Positions 11,819-18,900 of a stretch of 20,475 nt of DNA are shown one piece after another; the first letter of the stretch is position 1; each line of letters opens with the position of its first letter. Origin of the DNA: a virus; IMG/VR virus record IMGVR_UViG_3300030329_004528, positions 1 to 20,475 of that record. One strand, written 5' to 3'. The position numbers and the translations under genes are program-made. Under the pieces are notes generated by a model, which made no database searches, had not been told where the DNA came from, and worked only from the letters and a program-made list of their open reading frames with translations.

Positions 11819-11853
11819 AACCCGTGTAAGGCTGATCCCTTACGCGGGTTTTT
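11819..11853 (+). terminator. Intrinsic terminator
   Basis: Stem AACCCGTGTAAGG (11819-11831) pairs with CCTTACGCGGGTT (11838-11850), complete except for one G-U wobble. The loop is 6 nt and the 3' arm runs into a T5 tract (11849-11853). It should end rightward transcription from the replication/packaging genes, or attenuate entry to the capsid operon that begins at 11911. Confidence 0.85.
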
Positions 11854-11910
11854 CTGTTGGTTGACCCGTTAAAAAATCAACCGCTGTTAACCGTCTTGCA
11901 GGTAAAAGCA

Positions 11911-12972
11911 ATGGAAGCACAAGTTATAGATGCACAAGAAGGCGCAGCGACCGCCGAGGAAACTCCCGTCGCGGATAACATCTCCTTTGAGGGTCTGGGG
12001 GAGTTGTTGAACCAGAAACCAGCCCAAGAGCAGGAACCCGCTGAAGGTGTGGATGAGCCGCCTCCAGCGGATGCACCGTCCGAGCCAGAGGAAACAGCCG
12101 ATCCGGCTGAACCAGAACAAGCCCCAGAGGAGCCGGAGCAATCCAGCCCTGACGAGGCCGACGCTGGGATCAGCGACAAGGCGCAAGCCAAAATCGACAA
12201 ACGGATCAGCAGTTACGCGGCTAGGGCCAAGGCAGCAGAGGAACGGGCGCGGGAAATCGAGCAATCAGTCGAGACGCTCCAGTCCGAGAAGGCCAAGTTG
12301 CAGGAACAGATCGAGAAGGCAGGCACGGAAACGCTGCTTGCCGGTGATCCCCTAGCTGATGTTGTCAGCAAGGGCGAGCTGATCGAGCGGCGGAAGCAGT
12401 TTCGGGATTGGCGGCGCTGGGCGAGCCGGAACATGGACGGGGGAACTTTCTCCTTCGGTAACGGCAAGGAGCAGGAATACACCGCAGAGGAGGTTCAGCG
12501 GATACACGACAACGCCGAGGATATGTTGGAAATACACATCCCGGCGCGGGAACAGTATCTGGAGAACCACTCCCGTTTTGAACAAATGGTCGGGGAACAG
12601 TTTCCCGAATGGAGTGAACCCAGCAGCAAGGCTTACCAAGAAAACATGGAAGTCGTGCGGCAGATGCCGGAACTCAAGCGGTTCCCCAACTGGAAACAGT
12701 TGGTGAGCGTTTTCCGGCTTGGGTATCAGGAGTATGACAAAATGCTCCAGCCAACCGAGAAGCCCAAGTCCAAGAAGGTTGAGGCTCCCTCAACGCCGAC
12801 CAGCGTTCCATCCCCCTCCGCAGCCCCCGCCCCGGCAAAGAACGCGAATCTGGAAGCTGAACTCGCCGCAGCCCAAAAGGCCGTGGACGACTCCAACGGA
12901 TCAGCCGATGCCTATGCTCAAATGCTCATAGTGAAAGACCGCCTAGCGCAAGCGCAGGCGTCAACAACCTAA
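11911..12972 (+). CDS. Putative scaffold protein
   Basis: 353-aa protein starting MEAQVIDAQEGAATAEETPV. Located immediately before the capsid gene. The N-terminal 110 residues are acidic, Pro/Glu-rich and probably disordered (EPEETADPAEPEQAPEEPEQ). A coiled coil follows at about 105-155 (AKAAEERAREIEQSVETLQS then EKAKLQEQIEKAG), then a helical domain (LIERRKQFRDWRRWASRNMD, PAREQYLENHSRFEQMV) and a Pro/Ala tail ending in a helix. This acidic, coiled-coil-rich build with a short C-terminal helix is usual for phage scaffolds. I rejected a TTG start at 11857 because it would run through the terminator hairpin and choose ATG 11911. Confidence 0.75.
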   Translation: MEAQVIDAQEGAATAEETPVADNISFEGLGELLNQKPAQEQEPAEGVDEPPPADAPSEPEETADPAEPEQAPEEPEQSSPDEADAGISDKAQAKIDKRISSYAARAKAAEERAREIEQSVETLQSEKAKLQEQIEKAGTETLLAGDPLADVVSKGELIERRKQFRDWRRWASRNMDGGTFSFGNGKEQEYTAEEVQRIHDNAEDMLEIHIPAREQYLENHSRFEQMVGEQFPEWSEPSSKAYQENMEVVRQMPELKRFPNWKQLVSVFRLGYQEYDKMLQPTEKPKSKKVEAPSTPTSVPSPSAAPAPAKNANLEAELAAAQKAVDDSNGSADAYAQMLIVKDRLAQAQASTT

Positions 12973-12984
12973 AAAGACAAAACT

Positions 12985-13980
12985 ATGGCTAGTGCAAACA
13001 GCTATGCTTCTCCCTCCACCGATGGTGGCAACAGGGAAGACTTGCGAGATGTGTTAACTATACTGGAGCCAGAACAGACTCCAGTTGTCTCGGCTATTCG
13101 CAAGGGGCCGGGGCCACGGGGAACCTTTACCGAGGTTCTAGCAGATGAGCTGGATAAACCGCAGATCGGCGGTCAACCAGAGGGCAAGGACATTACATCG
13201 TTCTCAAACAAAGCCACCAAGCGTCAGCGCTTTGGAAACTATATCCAAATCCAGACGCGGGACTTTGGCGTGACCGATGTTCAGCAGTTGGTCGATACCG
13301 CCGCAGTCAGCGACGAGTACGGCTACGCCAAGATGAAAACGCTTCGCGAGATGAAGCGCGACATCGAGGCCACCATCTGCTCGGACAACGATCGCCAGAG
13401 TGGCAACGGAACGGATGAATGGAAGACGCGAGGATTATTCCGCTGGTTGCGGGGTACGGCCAACAACGCCCCTATTGATATTCCTGTCGAGTACCGCACT
13501 CCTGCGGCTCAAGACACATCGGCCACCGTTACTGAAACGGTCTTGAACAATGTGTTGCAGAGTCTCTTTGAGACTCACTCGGCCAAGAACTCCTACATGG
13601 GGGTCTTTTCTCCGAATGTGGTCGAGATCATTGACCTGTTCACTCGCATCGAGGGAAGCAGCGGTCGGGAGCGTTACACGATCAACGACAATGCGGCCAC
13701 CAAGACCATCAACCTTGAGGTCAAGGTGTTCAACAGCTCGTTCGGTCGCTTGAACATCCTGCCGTCGGTGTTCCTAAACTGGGACACCTCGGCCAACTCG
13801 TTTGATGACGACGCAGGACTGATCCTCGATCTGAAACTGCTGGAGCTTCAATACATGATGCCCCTCACCGTTCACAATATGGACGACGAAGGCGGCGGAA
13901 AGCGTGGGTACGCGAAGACCATTTACAGTCTTTGTTGTAAGAATCCGAAGGGTTTGGCGCGGATGCTCGCTGCTGACTAA
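12985..13980 (+). CDS. Major capsid protein, SU10/DUF5309 type
   Basis: 331-aa protein. The N-terminal segment (LTILEPEQTPVVSAIRKGPG, then PRGTFTEVLADELDKP) and the following FGNYIQIQTRDFGVTDVQQL with KRDIEATICSDN match the SU10 major-capsid family (DUF5309), a HK97-fold capsid of podovirus SU10-like phages, as I remember the consensus. It follows the scaffold directly and is followed by a decoration-like gene. The C-terminal half (YMGVFSPNVVEIIDLFTRIE, LNILPSVFLNWDTSAN) contains the strands of the P/A domains. No prohead protease gene is nearby, so maturation cleavage is not expected from this window. Start MASANSYAS has a weak A-rich leader. Confidence 0.85.
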   Translation: MASANSYASPSTDGGNREDLRDVLTILEPEQTPVVSAIRKGPGPRGTFTEVLADELDKPQIGGQPEGKDITSFSNKATKRQRFGNYIQIQTRDFGVTDVQQLVDTAAVSDEYGYAKMKTLREMKRDIEATICSDNDRQSGNGTDEWKTRGLFRWLRGTANNAPIDIPVEYRTPAAQDTSATVTETVLNNVLQSLFETHSAKNSYMGVFSPNVVEIIDLFTRIEGSSGRERYTINDNAATKTINLEVKVFNSSFGRLNILPSVFLNWDTSANSFDDDAGLILDLKLLELQYMMPLTVHNMDDEGGGKRGYAKTIYSLCCKNPKGLARMLAAD

Positions 13981-14009
13981 TAACTGATAAAGGAAAGGAT
14001 AATAACATA

Positions 14010-14465
14010 ATGAGACATTATCGTTTAACAAATCAGGAGAGGGCTGGAAGCGGGTTCACGGATCAATTCGTGATCGAAGGCAAGGAACTGACGGCTGCGG
14101 CTGCAACGCAAACTATTGCATTAACAACTGAAACCAATGCTATAGTGGATGATGTTGTTGTTGTTCGGCTTGATGAAAAAATAACCGGGCCTGCTGGCAC
14201 GGTTAAGGTAGAAATTGGTACGACTGCTGATCCGAATTATCATTGTACTTTGTCTGCTGACTTAAAGGCTGCTGCCGCAGGAGCCTTAACGGGGTCAGTT
14301 TCGACATCTACCCGTGCCGTTACGGTCATCAGCTCGTCCACGGCGATAAACGCCAAGTTCACGGAGGGGGGTAGCAATCAGTTCGACGCTACAACCAATG
14401 CCGGACAGGTGTCCGTATTCATGCGGATCGTTAGAAGTAGCGATCTTGGATACGACCAGTCGTAG
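14010..14465 (+). CDS. Possible capsid decoration/head protein
   Basis: 151-aa protein starting MRHYRLTNQERAGSGFTDQF. AAAGGAAAGGATAATAACATA before ATG 14010 is a good Shine-Dalgarno. It is beta-rich with many Thr, Val, Ala and Ser (ALTTETNAIVDDVVVVRLDE, VKVEIGTTADPNYHC, RAVTVISSSTAINAKF, VSVFMRIVR), as expected for a small immunoglobulin-like or head-decoration sandwich. Position directly after the capsid gene supports this. It is more AT-rich than the genes on either side. A tail or fibre-related role is possible. Confidence 0.55.
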   Translation: MRHYRLTNQERAGSGFTDQFVIEGKELTAAAATQTIALTTETNAIVDDVVVVRLDEKITGPAGTVKVEIGTTADPNYHCTLSADLKAAAAGALTGSVSTSTRAVTVISSSTAINAKFTEGGSNQFDATTNAGQVSVFMRIVRSSDLGYDQS

Positions 14466-14779
14466 TGGCTGACATACTCATACCGAAGTTCGGGGGGCGG
14501 GGGCGCGATGGCGCTTCCGTCGCCCGTGCTTTGTGTGATCCAGAGCTTCACCAGAAATACATCAACGCCGAGAAATCGAAGTACCGGCGCAACGCTCAAA
14601 AGATTTTTCAGAGATACAAAAACCGTCAGCGCCGACCGGGATCAGAATACGATCTGGAAGCGGTGATCCCTGCCCGAACCTTCTTCCGCTGGATGCAGAC
14701 CGATCCGCACTTCTGGGAGGATGACGGCAATGTTAAAAAATTCATCAAGGACAACCCAGAGGTTAAGCCGTGGAAGTAG
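14465..14779 (+). CDS. Small basic structural-module protein
   Basis: 104-aa protein, GTG start at 14465 overlapping the previous TAG (TAGTG). It begins MADILIPKFGGRGRDGASVA, is rich in Lys and Arg (KYINAEKSKYRRNAQKIFQR), and ends with an aromatic segment (ARTFFRWMQTDPHFWEDDGN). It could be a small head-completion or DNA-binding protein. No family recognised. Overlaps the next gene by 10 nt. Confidence 0.65.
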   Translation: MADILIPKFGGRGRDGASVARALCDPELHQKYINAEKSKYRRNAQKIFQRYKNRQRRPGSEYDLEAVIPARTFFRWMQTDPHFWEDDGNVKKFIKDNPEVKPWK

Positions 14780-15795
14780 TCAAGTATTCTGATTTGGTAA
14801 AGCGCGTGTGCGCGCTGGCGCAGCGCGTTTACAGCGAATTAAGCAACGACGACAACGACCTGATTGGAATATACCTCGACCAGCGCCTCAAGCTGATCTG
14901 GGAATACTACGATTGGCCGGAACTCAAGCGCGCAGAGAAGCGCTACTACCGGCCCCTCTACGCCACGGCCACCACTTACAGCGCCGGGCTGGAGGTCTAT
15001 TACCCGACCGAGAAGAAATATTATCAGGCGCTCAAGGCCACAAACGGCAACGCCCCCACCAGCACCTCTCATTGGGCCGAGTCCAAGCAGAGCTATTCCG
15101 GCGACTCATGGGTGAGCGGAACCACCTATGCCGTGGGGGATACTGTTCTCTACGCCGTGGACGGCAATTACTACGCCTGCCACACCGCGCATACTGCCAG
15201 CGGCACGCTCACGCCGGACGGCGCGGGGGGCAATGACAGGTGGGGCAAGCTCACGGAGCTTGACCAGTATGTTGCGTGGGAGCAGACCGGCGAAAACAAG
15301 ATTGGCGACATCATCGAGGTCTGGGATCAGAACCCGCGCACCAACAACAAGGCGGAGCCGGAAACCTATTTCCAAAGTGAAAACGGCATCCAAGTTTTGA
15401 ATGGGCCAAACTTTGTTTTTGTGGAATACAGGCAGCGCCTCCCCCACCTCCTGTACACCGCATGGGCGACGGGATCGGACTATGGTGAAAACGATGTCGT
15501 CCGTTTCCCTGCAACCGGCGCAGACTTTGATTTATACAAGGCGACAGGCGATCACACGCCCAGTAATTCCAATAAGCCAGAGGAAACGGGCGCGCCTTGG
15601 TCTTTGATTCAAATCCCGCGCGACTTCTCCGCGTACCTTTCCCACGGCGCGGCGTCGAACCTGTTGCAAGTGGACGAGAAGGAGACGCTCGCGCTGGCGC
15701 AGGAACAGTACGCGGAGCAGGCATTGAGCGAGCTGCTCGACCGGGTCGAGCGACAGGAGCAGCAGCAGCGTCAGATGAAGGTTTTACAGAGGTAG
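14770..15795 (+). CDS. Neck/head-tail adaptor-like protein with carbohydrate-binding-like inserts
   Basis: 341-aa protein, GTG start. The N-terminal helices (YSDLVKRVCALAQRVYSELS, DNDLIGIYLDQRLKLIWEYY) and the C-terminal helical end (DFSAYLSHGAASNLLQVDEK then LALAQEQYAEQALSELLDRV) resemble the helical core of short-tailed phage adaptor proteins (P22 gp4/T7 gp11-like). The middle is unlike an adaptor: three segments (about 66-103, 117-165 and 231-280) share a pattern of TY-x2-G-x-V-Y-x3-YYxA and a final W, typical of chitin/cellulose-binding CBM5/12-type modules. That would expose sugar-binding loops near the portal. The adaptor assignment is inference from layout and position after the capsid genes. 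Confidence 0.55.
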   Translation: MEVVKYSDLVKRVCALAQRVYSELSNDDNDLIGIYLDQRLKLIWEYYDWPELKRAEKRYYRPLYATATTYSAGLEVYYPTEKKYYQALKATNGNAPTSTSHWAESKQSYSGDSWVSGTTYAVGDTVLYAVDGNYYACHTAHTASGTLTPDGAGGNDRWGKLTELDQYVAWEQTGENKIGDIIEVWDQNPRTNNKAEPETYFQSENGIQVLNGPNFVFVEYRQRLPHLLYTAWATGSDYGENDVVRFPATGADFDLYKATGDHTPSNSNKPEETGAPWSLIQIPRDFSAYLSHGAASNLLQVDEKETLALAQEQYAEQALSELLDRVERQEQQQRQMKVLQR

Positions 15796-15802
15796 ATTTG
15801 TC

Positions 15803-16018
15803 ATGGCAGCAAACAACGATACACTAAAGGAAGGGGTACAGATTCTGTATCAGGTTACACGGCAGTCGGGCGTAGCGGCGGATGTTCACGATCGATGTCT
15901 GAAGGCAGCGCAGGAGCTGGTGGCTCATCTTGATGGCGATCCCGGTTCAAACTCGGATCAGCCGGAAATCGTGATGCCGGGTGCGCGAGGTAAGTCAAAG
16001 GAACCAGTTAAAACATGA
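15803..16018 (+). CDS. Hypothetical protein
   Basis: 71-aa protein starting MAANNDTLKEGVQILYQVTR. CAGAGGTAG upstream provides a Shine-Dalgarno. It has two helices (TLKEGVQILYQVTRQSG, DVHDRCLKAAQELVAHLDGD) and a disordered, charged end (NSDQPEIVMPGARGKSKEPV). It overlaps the next gene by ATGA. No family recognised. It may serve as a small structural or lysis-accessory protein. Confidence 0.6.
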   Translation: MAANNDTLKEGVQILYQVTRQSGVAADVHDRCLKAAQELVAHLDGDPGSNSDQPEIVMPGARGKSKEPVKT

Positions 16019-16185
16019 AAAAAAGCAAAACAGTAATCGGGGCCATCGGGGCCATCTTGGCGGCGGCGGGGGGTTATTTGAGCGGCGAGCTTGAGATCGG
16101 CGCGGCAATCAATGTCCTGACGACATCGATATTGGCAATCTTCCTTCGTCACGGAGTGAAGAAAGCAGAGGACGCAGCCAAATGA
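16015..16185 (+). CDS. Small membrane protein, putative holin
   Basis: 56-aa protein starting MKKSKTVIGAIGAILAAAGG. Two hydrophobic segments (about 7-21, VIGAIGAILAAAGGY, and 31-43, AINVLTTSILAIF) are separated by a short loop with SGELEIG, then a basic end RHGVKKAEDAAK. Size, two membrane helices and position just before a lipoprotein-containing pair agree with a holin, which would trigger lysis by permeabilising the inner membrane. It could instead be a different small membrane protein of the structural cluster. Start is coupled to the previous gene (ATGA). Confidence 0.6.
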   Translation: MKKSKTVIGAIGAILAAAGGYLSGELEIGAAINVLTTSILAIFLRHGVKKAEDAAK

Positions 16186-16202
16186 TAGATTATCGATAAC
16201 AC

Positions 16203-16484
16203 ATGGGAATTATCAGGGCCATTGCGACCTTGATAAACGCCTTTCCGTCGCTGGCGAAACTTTTGGAAAGGATCAATTCTGCGATCAAGGAAAAGAACGC
16301 CCGTGAAAATTACGACCGGAAGGCTGATGCGATTGATGCTGCTGTCCGTGCTGCTAACAGCGGGATGTCAGCACGCTCGGTTGAATGGAGTGGATCAGAT
16401 GCTGGAGCATCCGCAGTTTCAAGCGGCGGCGCAGGCAGCACCACAGTTCACAACGGAAGTAATGAAGAAGCTGGCAGAGTATGA
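16203..16484 (+). CDS. Putative inner spanin-like or accessory protein, overlaps lipoprotein
   Basis: 93-aa protein starting MGIIRAIATLINAFPSLAKL. The first 50 residues form an amphipathic/hydrophobic helix followed by a charged helix (ERINSAIKEKNARENYDRKA). Residues after about 53 overlap the nested gene at 16303 in another frame and are low-complexity Ser/Gly/Ala, suggesting the sequence there is constrained by the other frame. There is no obvious Shine-Dalgarno. With the nested lipoprotein it could form a two-component spanin (Rz/Rz1-like), but the membrane helix is weak and the assignment is speculative. Confidence 0.45.
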   Translation: MGIIRAIATLINAFPSLAKLLERINSAIKEKNARENYDRKADAIDAAVRAANSGMSARSVEWSGSDAGASAVSSGGAGSTTVHNGSNEEAGRV

Positions 16485-16506
16485 GTACGAACTGGAGCGG
16501 CGCTGA
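16303..16506 (+). CDS. Small lipoprotein, putative outer spanin or lysis protein
   Basis: 67-aa protein, GTG start, nested in a different frame within the gene at 16203. The N-terminus MKITTGRLMRLMLLSVLLTA followed by GC is a signal peptide with a lipobox-like LTAGC, cleaved before Cys22. The mature part (EHPQFQAAAQAAPQFTTEVM then KKLAEYEYELERR) is helical and ends in a Glu/Arg-rich tail. Alternative start ATG 16327. Lipidation would place it in the outer membrane of a Gram-negative host. An Rz1-like outer spanin is the best guess, though it is not proline-rich as Rz1 is. The stop overlaps the next ATG as TGATG. Confidence 0.6.
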   Translation: MKITTGRLMRLMLLSVLLTAGCQHARLNGVDQMLEHPQFQAAAQAAPQFTTEVMKKLAEYEYELERR

Positions 16507-18899
16507 TGCCAGAATACATCACAGACGGGGATCAGGGGTTTGTCGGGGTCAACATGAACCTCGACCCCGCGCTGCTTGAGCCGGGTCATGCAGCCGAGGC
16601 AATCAACAAGCGCTTCAAGAACGGTGTCGCTCGCACCCGGCCCGGCCTCGTCAAGCTCAACTGGAGCAATCTCGCCAAGGCCGACTACGAGAACAAGACC
16701 TACGCCGAGAACGACATAGTCCGCTACAGCGGACGCAAGGCGACCAGCATCACCGGCACATCGCCAAACCAGACCTTCACCACGGCCATCGTCAGCGACG
16801 GCTTTGACTTTGCCTCCGGCTACAACTTCGAGGCCGATCCCGGCGGCTGGACAAAGGGAACCGGCTGGACAATCAACACCTCGGCAAACAAGGCCACCTC
16901 TGACGGCTCGCAATCCGCCCTTTCAAATTTAACGCACGCGATCGACACAGCGCCGGGCCACGCTTACAAGGTCACATTCACCATCCTTGATTACAGCGGG
17001 GGAACCTTGGAGCCGTTCCTTGGTAACGCCGACAACGGGATTTCGCCCGTCTCTGGAAATGGAACCCATACCGTTGTGCTCACGACATCTAATCCCGAAG
17101 ACACGATCCATTTGCAGGCGTCAGCCGATTTCGTTGGGTCGGTCAAGGATGTCAAGCTATGTGAACCGGCTCAAGTGCAGCAAAACGCCAACACCGGCCC
17201 GGCGTCCAACCCGTTCATCGGCCCCTATTTCAAGCGGACAAGCGTGGCCACCCACACGCACCCTGCTGCGAGCTACGCGCTTGTGAACAATGTGGAGACA
17301 TGGACGGTTTCATCGAGCTGGACGGATTTGGGTTCCAGAATCTTTCCGTTCAGCACCGTCTACGGCGCTGGCGTCTTCAACGATCCCAACAACGAGGAGT
17401 ATGTCATCATTGCCACCAGCGACGGCATTTACGCCACCAGCGAGGGGTTCCTGACATTCAAGCTGCCGGGGCTGGCCAGCGTGGATCGGGATGTGACATT
17501 CGTGCAGGCGTTCAACCAGATGGTGATGTTTCGCGGGGAGAATCAGGCTCCAATGGTGATGGCCGATCTGGCCAAGGGCTTTGTCTCTGTCACGCAGGAG
17601 GACACCGATTTGAGCATCGAGGACAATGACTTCGATGGAACCGACACCATCCCGAACGCGGAGAATGGGATCTACTTTCAGAACCGGCTGTTGATTCCCC
17701 ACCAGCGTGACCTAGTGGCTGCCAGCGACTACCTCAATGTCACGCGGTATCAGCCGGTTCTGTCTAACTTCAGAATCAACCAAGGCTCCGAGGACAAGCT
17801 GGTGGCGCTGCACAAGTTCGACGCCTCCACCGTGATCTGTTTCAAGTCCAGCTCGATCTACATGGTGCGGAACATCTACGGCAACCTCACCGACATTGTG
17901 CTCGACGAGCTGACCAACGCCTACGGCTGTTTCGCCGCCAAGAGCATTGCCAGCGTCGGGCGCGATGTGTGGTTCCTCTCCGACAAGCGCGGCATTTGCA
18001 GCCTCGGCATCACCCAGAGCGGCGCGGTGCAGGGCGCTGACGAGCCGGTTTCAAGGCCGATCCAGCCGATCATCGACCGCATAAACTGGAACGCGGCCCA
18101 CAAGGCCGTGAGCGCCTACAACCAGAACCGCTTCTACTGCGCGCTGCCCATAGACGGGTCGGATTCGCTGAATGTCATCGTCTGTTATGACTTTCTTTCA
18201 GGCGCATGGGCCGGGATGGATCAGGGCATCAAGGATTCCTCCGATTTCAAGGTCAAGGAGTTCATCCAGCCCAAGATCGCCGGGCGCAAGCGACTCTGTT
18301 TTCTGGACGAGAACAACACCATCAACCTCTACGACGATGAGGAGTACGGCGGTGTGGTGGATCAAACCCTCAACGCCGACGGCTCGCTCACCAACTACAA
18401 CATCGAGGACAAGCTCGTCAGCCGGGGCTACAACCTCAAGAACATGGAGCGCAAACATTGGCACGCGGCGCGCGTCTGCGCGCAGAGCCTCAACCCCAGC
18501 TTCACCGTGCGCGCCACCGTGGACGGCGCGGAGGAGACGGAGACGGTCAAGGGGCCGATCACATTCGACCGCACCAAGTACGACAAGCCCTTCTATCAGG
18601 CCGACTTTGTCGCCACCAATGTCAATCAGGATTTCTCAACCAAATATCGTCAGGACTACTCGATCTCGCTGGCTGAAGACGGAAGCACGGCGGCGGGTCA
18701 GTTGTGGCTCTCTAAAGACAACGCCGACGGGCCGGGAGTGTTCCCCGATCTGCATCAGGAGTCGCAGAACAAGGTGCGGCTCAAGGCGGACGGGCGTTAT
18801 GTCCAGATCGATGTGCGGAACACGCAGGGCAGTCTGAAGATCAGCTCGATCTTGGTGGACGGCTTGCAGGACAAAATGAACTTAAACAAGGATACATAG
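16506..18899 (+). CDS. Large tail protein, propeller-like, with inserted domain
   Basis: 797-aa protein starting MPEYITDGDQGFVGVNMNLD. The N-terminal piece (PALLEPGHAAEAINKRFKNG then VARTRPGLVKLNW) resembles the start of propeller-type tail proteins related to P22 gp10 (packaged-DNA stabilisation), as I remember them. Residues 60-78 resemble part of a carbohydrate-binding module and about 105-220 (GWTKGTGWTINTSANKATSD then VTFTILDYSGG) a galactose-binding-like beta sandwich inserted into it. The rest shows blade-like repeats (FDASTVICFKSSSIYMVRNI, GRDVWFLSDKRGICSLG) and a beta-rich end. It probably plugs or extends the short tail below the adaptor. Start is TGATG-coupled to the lipoprotein gene. 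Confidence 0.7.
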   Translation: MPEYITDGDQGFVGVNMNLDPALLEPGHAAEAINKRFKNGVARTRPGLVKLNWSNLAKADYENKTYAENDIVRYSGRKATSITGTSPNQTFTTAIVSDGFDFASGYNFEADPGGWTKGTGWTINTSANKATSDGSQSALSNLTHAIDTAPGHAYKVTFTILDYSGGTLEPFLGNADNGISPVSGNGTHTVVLTTSNPEDTIHLQASADFVGSVKDVKLCEPAQVQQNANTGPASNPFIGPYFKRTSVATHTHPAASYALVNNVETWTVSSSWTDLGSRIFPFSTVYGAGVFNDPNNEEYVIIATSDGIYATSEGFLTFKLPGLASVDRDVTFVQAFNQMVMFRGENQAPMVMADLAKGFVSVTQEDTDLSIEDNDFDGTDTIPNAENGIYFQNRLLIPHQRDLVAASDYLNVTRYQPVLSNFRINQGSEDKLVALHKFDASTVICFKSSSIYMVRNIYGNLTDIVLDELTNAYGCFAAKSIASVGRDVWFLSDKRGICSLGITQSGAVQGADEPVSRPIQPIIDRINWNAAHKAVSAYNQNRFYCALPIDGSDSLNVIVCYDFLSGAWAGMDQGIKDSSDFKVKEFIQPKIAGRKRLCFLDENNTINLYDDEEYGGVVDQTLNADGSLTNYNIEDKLVSRGYNLKNMERKHWHAARVCAQSLNPSFTVRATVDGAEETETVKGPITFDRTKYDKPFYQADFVATNVNQDFSTKYRQDYSISLAEDGSTAAGQLWLSKDNADGPGVFPDLHQESQNKVRLKADGRYVQIDVRNTQGSLKISSILVDGLQDKMNLNKDT

Positions 18900-18900
18900 G

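Noticed and set aside
11859-11882. Inverted repeat GGTTGA / TCAACC after the terminator as a second terminator or promoter
   Set aside because: The arms are only 6 bp with a 12-nt loop, no T-tract follows, and the TTGACC within it has no good -10 at 17 nt. Too weak to list.
11857-11910. TTG start for the scaffold gene
   Set aside because: It begins just after the terminator T-tract and would add residues encoded by the leader inverted repeat. ATG 11911 gives a sensible N-terminus.
16190-16199. 10-bp palindrome TTATCGATAA before the spanin-like gene
   Set aside because: Too short and common to interpret as an operator without other support.
18172-18837. Plus-strand open frame of 221 codons within the 797-aa tail gene
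   Set aside because: Product is Arg/Ser/Thr-rich and repetitive, as expected from an out-of-frame reading of a GC-rich gene. The in-frame protein is coherent.
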